Shown one piece after another: positions 15,819-24,638 of a stretch of DNA of 32,011 nt. The notes beneath the pieces were generated by a model, which was not told where the DNA came from, did not search any database, and saw nothing but the letters and a program-made list of their open reading frames with translations. The position numbers and the translations under genes were made by a program. This stretch comes from an uncultured Phascolarctobacterium sp. (GTDB lineage Bacteria; Bacillota; Negativicutes; Acidaminococcales; Acidaminococcaceae): assembly GCA_900544795.1 (NCBI GenBank), contig UQWM01000024.1, forward strand, positions 1-32,011, read 5' to 3'. Numbering within the stretch: position 1 is the stretch's first letter; each line of letters begins with the position of its first letter.

Positions 15819-16532
15819 TTAAATTTTTGTTGCTTTGATTGCGATCAGATTCATATATTTCCCGGCACCGGCATTCATAGAGCCCCGGTCATTGATGGCG
15901 TGTTCTTCATCACAGGCCAGCCAATCCTGCCAGGCTTCGTCCATACAGGTTAGTTCGGCAACACTGTCGACCTTGATAGTACTGGCGTGGCTAAGTAAGG
16001 TTTGCCACCAGTCGCAGCAGTGGAAGGTATCCAAGTCGGCTGCACCCCAGGAAATAAGGAATTCGGGGGGCAAATTACTGTGGTATTCTTCTTTGAAACC
16101 TGGGACAGCCAAAGCAATAAAGCCGCCGGGTTTAACATACGGTGCCAGCTTGGCGTCCATAAATTCGGGTGTATGCCCAAAATAATGGTAGGAGTCGACA
16201 CTGATAACAGCATCAAAATAATTTTCAGCATAGGGGAGCTCTGTGGCGTCGGCATGGATAGGGGTAATAAGTTCATCTAGTCCAAGCGATTTAAAACGCT
16301 CATAGTTTTCGGTCGCTGTTATCCAAAGGTCGGTAGCGTAAACCTGCACGCCGAATTCCTTAGCTAAAAAGATGGAAGTGAGGCCTTTGCCGCAGCCCAG
16401 GTCTAAAACCTTCATGCCGGGATGCAGATCCAGTCCTACGGTAAGTTCTTCCAGAATTTTCAGGGCATTGGGGCCCATCATATTATCAAGCAGAAATTGC
16501 TTGTCATATTGCGCGCTTTTGATAAATTTCAT
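15819..16532 (-). CDS. Class I SAM-dependent methyltransferase
   Basis: A 237-residue Rossmann-fold methyltransferase. Motif I is VLDLGCGKG at residues 42-50, the acidic residue of motif II is in VYATDLW, and FDAVISVDSYHYFG contains the post-motif II segment. The C-terminal half has several Trp and Cys residues (FHCCDWWQ). The substrate is unknown. The general layout resembles UbiE/Erg6-like small-molecule methylases. A GTG at 16541 is in frame, but ATG 16532 sits at a usable distance from AGCAGGTG. A minus-strand TATAAT (complement of 16566-16571) lies just upstream, so it is probably monocistronic and convergent with ppsA. Confidence 0.85.
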   Translation of the reverse strand: MKFIKSAQYDKQFLLDNMMGPNALKILEELTVGLDLHPGMKVLDLGCGKGLTSIFLAKEFGVQVYATDLWITATENYERFKSLGLDELITPIHADATELPYAENYFDAVISVDSYHYFGHTPEFMDAKLAPYVKPGGFIALAVPGFKEEYHSNLPPEFLISWGAADLDTFHCCDWWQTLLSHASTIKVDSVAELTCMDEAWQDWLACDEEHAINDRGSMNAGAGKYMNLIAIKATKI

Positions 16533-16610
16533 CAGTAACACCTGCTTTCTTTTGCTGCTAAGATTATTATACTATAATACTCGGCAGAATGTTTCGGGGA
16601 GTTGTTTAAG

Positions 16611-16647
16611 AAAAAAGAAAGAGAACGTCATAAAAATGACGTTCTCT
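16611..16647 (-). terminator. Terminator of the CD3324-like gene
   Basis: Perfect 11-bp arms (16620-16630 and 16637-16647, AGAGAACGTCA and complement). In the leftward direction the arms are followed by a T-rich run, and the hairpin starts 3 nt after the gene's stop codon. Confidence 0.85.
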
Positions 16648-16649
16648 GT

Positions 16650-16919
16650 TTAGCTTTTTAATTTAGCTACGATCCCATAAACAGTTTTTGGTGCCAGAAA
16701 ATATTCTGCGGCCAACTCGCCGATAGAAGTGCCGTTGTTATAACGGCTATAAATTTCTTGGTTACGCTGCCGTGTCTGCATTTTACTGCTGGTGGCAGTG
16801 CCCCAGGGACGTTTGCTGTCTGTTTTACGGGGAATGTAGATGTATTCCCCGTCGATATATTCCTGGATAGCAGTTAAAAGCTGCTGCGGTAATACTTTTT
16901 TACCGTTCAGATAGCACAT
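16650..16919 (-). CDS. CD3324-like small HTH protein
   Basis: An 89-residue protein with the pattern of the CD3324 family (Mor-activator-like): N-terminal Y-x-N-x-K-x-VLP, then EYIDGEYIYIPRK, a basic stretch, and a C-terminal helix-turn-helix (about residues 58-86, from YNNGTSIGELAAEYFLAP to the C-terminal KL). It is probably a DNA-binding regulator, and its targets are unknown. The start ATG follows AGGAGGAA. It has its own consensus-like promoter, a long structured leader that can hide the ribosome binding site, and its own terminator, so it is a self-contained regulated unit. Confidence 0.8.
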   Translation of the reverse strand: MCYLNGKKVLPQQLLTAIQEYIDGEYIYIPRKTDSKRPWGTATSSKMQTRQRNQEIYSRYNNGTSIGELAAEYFLAPKTVYGIVAKLKS

Positions 16920-16920
16920 A

Positions 16921-17074
16921 TTTCTTCCTCCTAGCTTTAGGTTGCCTAGGATAGGAGCAAAGGCTATGGATTTTAGCGGGTCAATGCCAAATAGCCTTTG
17001 CTACCTGACGAATACCCCGTCCTTGTTCATTAAAGGATTGATAAGACAATCCCCCTTTCAAATAATTAGGTTAT
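16921..17074 (-). ncRNA. Structured 5' leader of the CD3324-like gene (unidentified class)
   Basis: Read on the minus strand, this leader of about 150 nt has four hairpins in a row. First is GGATTG/CAATCC (17035-17052). Second is GACG/CGTC (17007-17021). Third is a 12-bp stem AGCAAAGGCTAT/ATAGCCTTTGCT (16955-17002) with a loop of about 24 nt. Fourth is TCCTAG/CTAGGA (16929-16951), whose 3' arm includes part of the AGGAGG ribosome binding site. CCCG in the long loop could pair with CGGGG in the second hairpin as a pseudoknot. I do not recognise a known riboswitch class. The fourth hairpin suggests translational control. Confidence 0.55.
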
Positions 17075-17080
17075 GGCTTC

Positions 17081-17109
17081 ATCTTACACTAAAGCGGCAG
17101 ATATTGCAA
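17081..17109 (-). promoter_or_regulatory. Promoter of the CD3324-like gene
   Basis: On the minus strand, TTGCAA (17104-17109), a 17-bp spacer and TAAGAT (17081-17086). The predicted start near 17074 fits the 5' edge of the structured leader. Confidence 0.7.
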
Positions 17110-17184
17110 GAATGGCAGCAGCAGGCGTTGGTAAAAGCGGGGTAAAATCCGGCAAATTTTCTTGTAAAAAATTACGATTTGGGT

Positions 17185-17213
17185 TTGACGTCACACCTAT
17201 TCGGTGGTAAAAT
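17185..17213 (+). promoter_or_regulatory. Promoter of the pyrimidine operon
   Basis: TTGACG at 17185-17190, 17-bp spacer, TAAAAT at 17208-17213. Confidence 0.8.
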
Positions 17214-17232
17214 ATTACCAATAGAATATTAC

Positions 17233-17328
17233 CTTTAAAGCGGTCCTGTGAGACTGTAAGGTAGACTTTTAGGTAACTTGTACTACAAGCCTTCTTTGCC
17301 ATCTTACAGGCAGAGAAGGCTTTTTTAT
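17233..17328 (+). ncRNA. PyrR-type attenuator leader of the pyr operon
   Basis: The segment 17233-17261 contains GGTCC-T-GTGAG-ACTG, close to the PyrR-binding loop seen in Bacillus pyr leaders. It is followed by a terminator with GCCTTCT (17289-17295) pairing with AGAAGGC (17314-17320) and a T6 run at 17321-17326. In the known mechanism, PyrR with bound UMP or UTP holds the anti-antiterminator and lets the terminator form. pyrR itself is not in the window. Confidence 0.75.
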
Positions 17329-17351
17329 GTAATTAAATAGGAGGTAGAACA

Positions 17352-18308
17352 ATGGCAAAAGCAAACGCATCTCTGGGTGGCAGAGATATCCTTGATCTGG
17401 ATTCTCTTTCCATCGAGGAGTATGAACTGATTATGCAGACAGCAGCAGAAATGAAAAAAATCATGAAACGTGATATCAAGAAGGTGCCGTCACTGCGGGG
17501 CAAATCCATTATCAACCTTTTTTATGAACCCAGCACCAGAACGAGGACGTCTTTCGAGCTGGCTGGTAAATATTTGGGCGCTGACGTGGTCAACATCACT
17601 ACTGCCAGCTCCAGCGTGGTTAAAGGCGAATGCCTGCGCGATACTATCCTTACTGTGCAGTCGATGGCCTGTGACGCTATCGTTATGCGTCATCCTATTG
17701 AAGGCGCGGCTGCTTACGCTGCCGAGATCGCTGACCCGGTCATCATCAATGCTGGTGACGGTGCTCATGCGCATCCTTCACAGGGCCTGCTGGATATGTT
17801 CACTATCCGCGAGAAGGGCAAAGACTTGAAAGGCCTGAAAATGGCAATTTTAGGCGACGTGCTTTACAGCCGCGTAGCCCGCACTAATATCGCTGCCTGG
17901 ACTAAAATGGGTGCCGATGTGCACGTAGCCGCACCGATGACACTGCTGCCTCACGATATCGAGAGCCTGGGTGTAACTGTGCACAAGCGTGTTGAAGACG
18001 CGATCGAGGACGCTGACGTTATCGATGTGCTACGCATCCAGTTAGAGCGCCAGCAAAAAGGCATGTTCCCGTCTCCGCGTGAATATGCACGTGTTTTTGG
18101 TTTGAACGAAAGACGTTTGGCTATGGCTAAACCCGATGTTACGGTCCTGCATCCCGGCCCGATGAACCGTGGCCTGGAAATTTCCTGGGAGGTCGGCTAC
18201 TGCGACAACGCCGCAATTCGTGACGAAGTGCAAAACGGTGTGGCAGTACGTATGGCGCTCTTATTCTTGACTTTGACAGGGGGTAAGCAAATTGAAAACA
18301 TTGATTAA
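17352..18308 (+). CDS. pyrB: Aspartate carbamoyltransferase catalytic chain
   Basis: A 318-residue transcarbamylase joining carbamoyl phosphate and aspartate to give N-carbamoyl-aspartate, the second step of UMP synthesis. The carbamoyl-phosphate site STRTRTSFE starts at S61, and HPSQGLLD and HPGPMNRG are also present. No pyrI regulatory-chain gene follows, consistent with an unregulated trimer as in Bacillus. ATG 17352 follows AGGAGG. The stop overlaps the pyrC start by 17 nt. Confidence 0.97.
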   Translation: MAKANASLGGRDILDLDSLSIEEYELIMQTAAEMKKIMKRDIKKVPSLRGKSIINLFYEPSTRTRTSFELAGKYLGADVVNITTASSSVVKGECLRDTILTVQSMACDAIVMRHPIEGAAAYAAEIADPVIINAGDGAHAHPSQGLLDMFTIREKGKDLKGLKMAILGDVLYSRVARTNIAAWTKMGADVHVAAPMTLLPHDIESLGVTVHKRVEDAIEDADVIDVLRIQLERQQKGMFPSPREYARVFGLNERRLAMAKPDVTVLHPGPMNRGLEISWEVGYCDNAAIRDEVQNGVAVRMALLFLTLTGGKQIENID

Positions 18309-19584
18309 AAACGGTCGCGTAATCGACCCCAGCCAAAATATTGACGCTGTAATGGACGTTTTAGTAGAAGATGGCGTAGTTAAAGAATTAGCGGCAGGTA
18401 TCAAAACCGCTGCCGATGAAGTATATGACGCTAAGGGCCTTGTTGTAGCCCCCGGACTGGTAGATGTGCACACACATCTGCGTGAGCCCGGACTGGAAGC
18501 TAAAGAAGATATCGTTACAGGCACTATGGCAGCCGCTGCCGGCGGTATCACTACTATCGCCTGCATGCCTAATACTAAACCTGTTATCGACAACTCCATC
18601 ATTGTTTCGGGCATTAAAGAACGTGCCGCCCGTGAAGGTTATGTAAATGTAGAAGTTATCGGCGCTATCAGCAAAGGCGAAGAAGGTAAAGAGCTGGCCG
18701 AGATGGTAGATATGTCTGAAAAAGGCGCTATGGCCTTTTCTGACGACGGCCATTTTGTCAACAGCCCGCGTCTCTTCACGCTGGCCGCTAAATATATCGG
18801 CGCTTTTGATAAAGTTTTGATCTCACACGCTATCGAGCCGGAGCTGGGCCATGAAGGCTATATGCACGAAGGCGCTGTTTCCGCACGCATCGGCGTACCG
18901 GGCATCCCTGCGGTTGCAGAAGATATTGCGGTTGCCCGCGACTGTCTGATCGCCGAATATACCGGCGCGCATGTGCATATCGCACACGTCGCCAGTAAAG
19001 GAGCTATCGATATCATTCGTCAGGCTAAGAAAAAAGGTGTTAACGTGACCAGTGAGGTAACTGTGCATCATTTGACGCTGACTGACGACGCCTGTGCCAC
19101 TTACAGCAGTGCGACCAGAGTTTCACCGCCGCTGCGCAGCATGGATCATGTGGAAGCACTGCGGGCAGCAGTTAAAGACGGTACGGTGGATGCCATCGTT
19201 ACCGACCATGCACCGCATGCTCCTGAAGAAAAAGATGTTGAGTTCCGCTATGCCCCCTGCGGGTTTACAGGCTTGGAAACCTCCATCGGTGTAGTTTTAA
19301 CAGATCTTTATCACAAAAATATCTTCACAATTAACGAAATTATTGGTAAAATGAGTACGGAACCTGCGAATATTTTTGCATTAAAAGCTGGAAGTTTAAA
19401 AGTCGGCTATCCGGCAGACGTAACTATTATCGACCTTGAGAAAGAATGGACTGTTGATAATACGAAATTTTATACACGCGGCAAGGTAACTCCTTTCAAT
19501 GGCAAACAATGCAAAGGCAAAGCCGTAGCTACGATGGTAGCAGGTAAATTCGTGATGAGAGATGGTGAAGTATGCAAACGGTAG
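18292..19584 (+). CDS. pyrC: Dihydroorotase
   Basis: A 430-residue amidohydrolase closing carbamoyl-aspartate to dihydroorotate, type I (long form). The metal motif DVHTHLREPG has H60 and H62. The block TDHAPH carries the catalytic Asp, and other metal-binding histidines are in ISHAIE and IAHVAS. The start is TTG 18292, with AGGGGGT upstream, inside the end of pyrB. It overlaps carA by 13 nt. Confidence 0.96.
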   Translation: MKTLIKNGRVIDPSQNIDAVMDVLVEDGVVKELAAGIKTAADEVYDAKGLVVAPGLVDVHTHLREPGLEAKEDIVTGTMAAAAGGITTIACMPNTKPVIDNSIIVSGIKERAAREGYVNVEVIGAISKGEEGKELAEMVDMSEKGAMAFSDDGHFVNSPRLFTLAAKYIGAFDKVLISHAIEPELGHEGYMHEGAVSARIGVPGIPAVAEDIAVARDCLIAEYTGAHVHIAHVASKGAIDIIRQAKKKGVNVTSEVTVHHLTLTDDACATYSSATRVSPPLRSMDHVEALRAAVKDGTVDAIVTDHAPHAPEEKDVEFRYAPCGFTGLETSIGVVLTDLYHKNIFTINEIIGKMSTEPANIFALKAGSLKVGYPADVTIIDLEKEWTVDNTKFYTRGKVTPFNGKQCKGKAVATMVAGKFVMRDGEVCKR

Positions 19585-20651
19585 CAAGAAAAGGTAAATT
19601 AGTATTAAAAGACGGCAGTGTTTACGAAGGCGACCTTTACGGTAAACGCAACGCGGTAGGTGAGGTTGTTTTCACTACCGGCATGAGCGGTTATCAAGAA
19701 ACTCTGACCGATCCGTCCTTCTGCGGGCAGATCGTCGTTATGACATATCCTCTGGTCGGTAACTATGGTGTTAATGATCTTTTTAATCAAGGACGCCGCT
19801 CTTTCTTCCAGGGCTATGTGATCAGCGAGCTGTGCGATCATCCCAGCAACTGGCGCTGCGAAAAAACACTGGAACAATTTTTAGATGAACAGGACGTGCC
19901 GGTGCTTGTAGGCATCGATACACGAGCTATCACTCGTAAACTGCGTAACTACGGCGTATTGCAGGGTGTTATCGTACCAGCGGAAATGCCGCAGGACGAA
20001 GTAGAAAAGCTGCTGGCTACTCCTGAAATGCATAATCAGGTAGCAACAGTTACCACTCCCGAAATCTATACTCTTGGCAGCGGCAAATATCACGTTGCTG
20101 TAATGGATTTTGGTATCAAACAGAACATCCTTGAATATTTGGCCAGCTTTGATTGCCATTTAACGGTTTTCCCGGCTTATACTACAGCCGAGGAGATCAT
20201 GGCGGCTCAGCCTGACGGTATTTTCCTGGCTAACGGCCCCGGAGACCCTAAGGATTTGCAGCCTATCATCGAGGAAGTTAAAAAGCTTATCGGCAAAAAA
20301 CCGATCTTCGGTATCTGCTTAGGGCATCAGATCCTGGCTTTGGCCAATGGCGCTGATACTTTTAAAATGAAATTCGGTCATCGCGGCGTCAACCATCCGG
20401 TCAAAGACCTGCTGGAAAACAAAGTGCTGATCAGTTCGCAAAACCACGGCTACGCTGTTGATACCAAATCGCTGGAAGGATTGAACGTAGAGATCACCAA
20501 TGTATCGCTCAACGACGGTACTATCGAAGGCCTGCGTTATCTCGATCATCCTTCCTTCGCAGTACAGTATCACCCAGAAGCAAGCCCCGGCCCCGGCGGC
20601 CACGAATATTTATTCCAACGCTTTGTTAAAATGATGGGGGGCCAAAACTGA
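19572..20651 (+). CDS. carA: Carbamoyl-phosphate synthase small subunit
   Basis: A 359-residue glutaminase subunit supplying ammonia to CarB for carbamoyl phosphate. The N-terminal CPSase small-chain domain (TTGMSGYQETLTDPSF) is followed by a class I glutamine amidotransferase domain. Its nucleophile is C249 in GICLGHQ and its His-Glu pair is in QYHPEASPGP. ATG 19572 lies within the end of pyrC, and the stop shares a base with the carB start (TGATG), so the two subunits are translationally coupled. Placement in the pyr operon points to pyrimidine rather than arginine synthesis, although arginine may share the enzyme. Confidence 0.97.
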   Translation: MQTVARKGKLVLKDGSVYEGDLYGKRNAVGEVVFTTGMSGYQETLTDPSFCGQIVVMTYPLVGNYGVNDLFNQGRRSFFQGYVISELCDHPSNWRCEKTLEQFLDEQDVPVLVGIDTRAITRKLRNYGVLQGVIVPAEMPQDEVEKLLATPEMHNQVATVTTPEIYTLGSGKYHVAVMDFGIKQNILEYLASFDCHLTVFPAYTTAEEIMAAQPDGIFLANGPGDPKDLQPIIEEVKKLIGKKPIFGICLGHQILALANGADTFKMKFGHRGVNHPVKDLLENKVLISSQNHGYAVDTKSLEGLNVEITNVSLNDGTIEGLRYLDHPSFAVQYHPEASPGPGGHEYLFQRFVKMMGGQN

Positions 20652-23600
20652 TGCCAAAGCTGCAAAATATCAAAAAAGTTCTTGTTATCGGTTCCGGCCC
20701 GATCATTATCGGTCAGGCTGCTGAGTTTGACTACGCTGGCACTCAGGCCTGTCGTTCTTTGAAGGAAGAAGGGCTGGAGGTCGTACTGGTCAACAGTAAC
20801 CCGGCTACGATCATGACTGACGTACATATCGCTGACCGTGTTTATATCGAACCTGTCAATGTGGAGTTTTTGGAGAGCGTCATCAAACGCGAGCGTCCTG
20901 ATTCCCTGCTGGCGACCCTGGGTGGTCAGGTTGGCCTGAATCTTGCTATCGATCTGGAAGAAAAAGGCATTCTGCGCGAATATAATGTGCAGCTTTTGGG
21001 CACTCAGATCTCCAGCATCAAGAGAGCGGAAGACCGCGAACTGTTTAAAGAAACTATGGAAAAAATCAACCAGCCGATTCCTGAAAGCGCTATCGTTGAA
21101 ACAATGGCAGCAGCTAAGGAATTTTCCCGCAAGGTTGGCTTCCCGCTGATCGTCCGTCCTGCTTATACTTTAGGTGGCACCGGCGGCGGTATCGCTGAAA
21201 GCGAAGATGAGCTGGATGAGATCGTTAATAGAGGCCTGAAATACAGTTTGATCGGTCAGGCTTTGATAGAGCGCAGCGTAGCAGGTTGGAAAGAAATCGA
21301 ATTTGAAGTGCTGCGTGATGCTTCAGATAACTGCATCACTGTCTGCTCGATGGAAAACCTTGACCCTGTAGGCGTGCATACCGGCGACTCTATCGTTGTT
21401 GCTCCGGCACAAACCTTGAGCGACCGTGAAGTACAGCTGCTGCGTCAGGCTTCTATCGATATCGTACGCGAGCTGGGCGTTCGCGGCGGCTGTAACGTAC
21501 AGCTGGCTCTGGACCCTAACTCTGAACGCTATTATGTAATCGAAGTCAATCCGCGCGTCAGCCGTTCTTCGGCACTGGCTTCCAAAGCGACCGGCTATCC
21601 TATCGCTAAGGTGTCCAGTAAAATCGCTATCGGTTACGACCTGGACGAGATCCAAAACGCTGTAACCAAAAAGACGACTGCTTGTTTCGAGCCTTCTATC
21701 GACTATGTGGTCTTAAAATTCCCGCGTTGGCCTTTTGATAAATTCGTCACTGCCGACCGTACCCTGGGTACGCAAATGAAGGCGACCGGCGAAGTTATGG
21801 CTATCGAGCGCAATCTGGAAGCTGCAATGCTCAAAGCTATCCGTTCTTTGGAGATCGGCCTGACCCATTTGGAAATGCCTGAACTGAAGGAACTGAGCGA
21901 CGCAGAGATCCGCGCCCGCATTTCCAAGATCGACGATGAACGACTTTTCGTTATCGCCGAAGCTTTCCGCCGTGGTGTGACCCTGGAAGATATCCACGAG
22001 ATCACGATGATCGACAGATGGTTCTTGCAAAAAATAGTGAATATCGTGAAGATGGAAACTGTTTTGAAAACGGAACCGATGACCCCGGACGTCATGCGTA
22101 AAGCTAAAAAAATGGGTTTTGCCGACGTGGTGATTGGCGAATATATTGGCAAGCCGATGATGGAAGTACGAGCTATGCGTAAGGACTGGGGTATTATACC
22201 GACTTATAAAATGGTCGATACCTGTGCCGCCGAGTTTGAAGCAGAAACTCCGTACTACTATTCAACTTATGCTCTTGAAGATGAAGTGCGCGTCAGTGAT
22301 AAAAAGAAGGTTGCCGTACTGGGCAGCGGCCCGATCCGTATCGGTCAGGGCGTCGAGTTCGACTACTGCTCCGTACATTCTGTCTGGGCATTGAAAGAGC
22401 TTGGCTACGAAACCATTATCATCAACAATAACCCTGAAACAGTAAGTACCGACTTTGATACTTCTGACCGCCTTTATTTTGAACCGCTGACGTTGGAAGA
22501 TGTCTTGAACATTCTTGATAAAGAACAGCCGGAAGGCGTTATCGTACAGTTTGGTGGACAAACTGCTATCAACCTGGCAGGTCCGCTGGCTGAAGCTGGT
22601 GTGCAGATCCTTGGTTCCAGCGTCGAAAGTATCGACCGTGCCGAAGACAGAGAGCGCTTTGAACAGCTGCTGACTGATTGTGATATCCCGCGTCCGAAAG
22701 GGCATACCGTTTTTGATACGGCAGGCGCTTTAAAAGCATCAGCCGATGTAGGTTATCCTGTTATGGTGCGTCCATCCTATGTTTTAGGCGGCCGTGCAAT
22801 GGAAATCGTCTACAACGACGAAGAGCTTAAACACTATATGTCCAGTGCGGTTAAGGCTTCCCGCGAGCATCCTGTACTGGTCGACCATTACCTGCAGGGT
22901 ACAGAGGTCGAAGTCGATGCTATCTGCGATGGTACTGACGTACTGATCCCTGGTATCATGGAACATATCGAACGCGCCGGCGTTCACTCCGGCGACTCTA
23001 TCGCCGTGTATCCGCCGCGCAACCTGTCTGAGTCCGTTATCAAAACCATCATCGATTATAGCAACCGTATGGCTTTGGGACTGGAAGTAAAGGGTATGAT
23101 CAACATTCAATATATCGTGCGTAATAACGAGGTTTACGTTATCGAAGTAAACCCGCGTTCTTCCCGTACGGTTCCGTTCCTGAGCAAGGTCACCAATGTG
23201 CCAATGATCAATGTAGCTACCAAAGCCGCTATGGGACATTCTATCCGCGAACAGGGCTACAAGCCTGGTCTGGGCTTCTTCCCCGACTATTATGCAGTTA
23301 AAGCGCCGGTGTTCTCGTTTAACAAAATGAGCAATGTCGATATCACCTTAGGGCCTGAAATGAAATCTACAGGCGAAGTAATGTGTGTCGATTACCAATA
23401 TTCCCGCGCGCTCTATAAAGCCTGTATCGCTTCCGGTATCAATGTGCCGCACGAAGGCGCTATCCTGATCACCGTTGCCGATATGGACAAACCTGAAGCT
23501 GCAGATATCGCGGCAGGCTTTGCAGACCTTGGCTATGAGATCATGGCTACCGGCGGTACTGCCGAATATTTGCAGGAGAAGGGCGTTAAAGTTACCGTTG

Positions 23601-23860
23601 CTACAAAAGTAAGCGAAGGCAGCCCTAATATCCTCGACGATATCAAAGATGGCCGTATCAGCATGGTTATCAATACCACCAATCACGGCCGCGATGCCGA
23701 ACGTGACGGCTTCAAGATCAGACGTTCAACAGTTGAGCATGCTATCGCCTGCCTGACTTCGATGGACACTGCCCGCGAATTGCAGCACGTTATGTCAGCA
23801 ATGCGCCGCCGCCGTGTGGTCAGCATTGTTGCTTTGCAGGATTTAGCCTGGGAGGGATAA
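20651..23860 (+). CDS. carB: Carbamoyl-phosphate synthase large subunit
   Basis: A 1069-residue synthetase with two homologous ATP-grasp halves, one phosphorylating bicarbonate and one carbamate. Both halves begin with the same kind of block (VIGSGPIIIGQAAEFDYAGTQ and VLGSGPIRIGQGVEFDYCSVH, the latter near residue 557). A C-terminal MGS-like regulatory domain (about 930-1060) contains DLGYEIMATGGTAEYL and could bind nucleotide effectors. The length matches the family (about 1060-1075). pyrK starts 4 nt after the stop. Confidence 0.97.
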   Translation: MPKLQNIKKVLVIGSGPIIIGQAAEFDYAGTQACRSLKEEGLEVVLVNSNPATIMTDVHIADRVYIEPVNVEFLESVIKRERPDSLLATLGGQVGLNLAIDLEEKGILREYNVQLLGTQISSIKRAEDRELFKETMEKINQPIPESAIVETMAAAKEFSRKVGFPLIVRPAYTLGGTGGGIAESEDELDEIVNRGLKYSLIGQALIERSVAGWKEIEFEVLRDASDNCITVCSMENLDPVGVHTGDSIVVAPAQTLSDREVQLLRQASIDIVRELGVRGGCNVQLALDPNSERYYVIEVNPRVSRSSALASKATGYPIAKVSSKIAIGYDLDEIQNAVTKKTTACFEPSIDYVVLKFPRWPFDKFVTADRTLGTQMKATGEVMAIERNLEAAMLKAIRSLEIGLTHLEMPELKELSDAEIRARISKIDDERLFVIAEAFRRGVTLEDIHEITMIDRWFLQKIVNIVKMETVLKTEPMTPDVMRKAKKMGFADVVIGEYIGKPMMEVRAMRKDWGIIPTYKMVDTCAAEFEAETPYYYSTYALEDEVRVSDKKKVAVLGSGPIRIGQGVEFDYCSVHSVWALKELGYETIIINNNPETVSTDFDTSDRLYFEPLTLEDVLNILDKEQPEGVIVQFGGQTAINLAGPLAEAGVQILGSSVESIDRAEDRERFEQLLTDCDIPRPKGHTVFDTAGALKASADVGYPVMVRPSYVLGGRAMEIVYNDEELKHYMSSAVKASREHPVLVDHYLQGTEVEVDAICDGTDVLIPGIMEHIERAGVHSGDSIAVYPPRNLSESVIKTIIDYSNRMALGLEVKGMINIQYIVRNNEVYVIEVNPRSSRTVPFLSKVTNVPMINVATKAAMGHSIREQGYKPGLGFFPDYYAVKAPVFSFNKMSNVDITLGPEMKSTGEVMCVDYQYSRALYKACIASGINVPHEGAILITVADMDKPEAADIAAGFADLGYEIMATGGTAEYLQEKGVKVTVATKVSEGSPNILDDIKDGRISMVINTTNHGRDAERDGFKIRRSTVEHAIACLTSMDTARELQHVMSAMRRRRVVSIVALQDLAWEG

Positions 23861-23864
23861 GCCC

Positions 23865-24638
23865 ATGCCAAAAACTATAGTCAACGCTACCGTTATCGGC
23901 CAGCGTGTTTTGAATGCCACTACGAAGTTAATAGAAGTTTATGCTCCCGAGATCGCCAAAACGGCGGTCCCGGGACAATTCGTGAATGTGCAGGTCTGCA
24001 AGAACGCTGCGCCGCTTTTGCGTCGTCCTTTCGGCGTGGCAGGAGTTAATGCAGATAACGGCACCTTCATTATGATTTACCGCATTATTGGCGAAGCCAC
24101 CCATATTTTGGCCGAAGTTTGCAGCGGCGATAAGCTGAGCATCGTAGGCCCTTTAGGCCATGGTTTTGCTATGGAGGCCAAGCGTCCGCTGTTAGTTGGC
24201 GGCGGCTTGGGGCTGGCACCACTGTTATATCTGGCTGAAGGTTTCTGCGGCCAGGCTAAAAAAATCGAGATCCTGATGGGCGGGCGCTGTGAGGAAGAAC
24301 TGTTCTGGACTGACCTGTATGAAGATATCTGCGAAAATGTGCATATCACTACGGACGATGGCAGCTGCGGCACTCACGGTACAGTTATCGCTCTGCTGCC
24401 CCAGCTTTTGGACAGCGGCAAATTTGACTGCGTCTATGTCTGCGGCCCGGTGCCGATGATGAAAGCCGTAGCTGAAGTGGCTGCTGCTAAAAATATCAAA
24501 TGCCAGGTCTCACTGGAAAAATATATGGCTTGTGGTTTGGGCGCTTGCCTGTCCTGCTCTTGCAGCGGCATCGGCAAACGCTTGAAAGTGTGTGCTGATG
24601 GGCCCGTATTTTGGGCCGAGGAGGTAGGCGAATGGTAA
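23865..24638 (+). CDS. pyrK: Dihydroorotate dehydrogenase B electron-transfer subunit
   Basis: A 257-residue ferredoxin-reductase-like subunit that passes electrons from PyrD to NAD through FAD and a [2Fe-2S] cluster. The FAD block is RRPFGVAG, the nucleotide-binding block includes GGGLGLAPLLYLAEG, and the CGPVPMMKA block follows. The C-terminal cluster ligands are CGLGACLSCSC and a later Cys in KVCADGPVF. Its presence shows that the organism uses the NAD-linked class 1B enzyme. It overlaps pyrD by 7 nt. Confidence 0.95.
   Translation: MPKTIVNATVIGQRVLNATTKLIEVYAPEIAKTAVPGQFVNVQVCKNAAPLLRRPFGVAGVNADNGTFIMIYRIIGEATHILAEVCSGDKLSIVGPLGHGFAMEAKRPLLVGGGLGLAPLLYLAEGFCGQAKKIEILMGGRCEEELFWTDLYEDICENVHITTDDGSCGTHGTVIALLPQLLDSGKFDCVYVCGPVPMMKAVAEVAAAKNIKCQVSLEKYMACGLGACLSCSCSGIGKRLKVCADGPVFWAEEVGEW

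Noticed and set aside
16921..17074. A SAM (S-box) riboswitch before the CD3324-like gene, suggested by CTTATCA and GGCAACC
   Set aside because: The two words are present, but the spacing, the GGAGGGACTGGCCC-type core and the pairing scheme of an S-box are missing.
17084..17302. A 72-codon minus-strand frame across the pyr promoter and attenuator
   Set aside because: The promoter and PyrR-type leader explain the sequence, and no start signal is visible.
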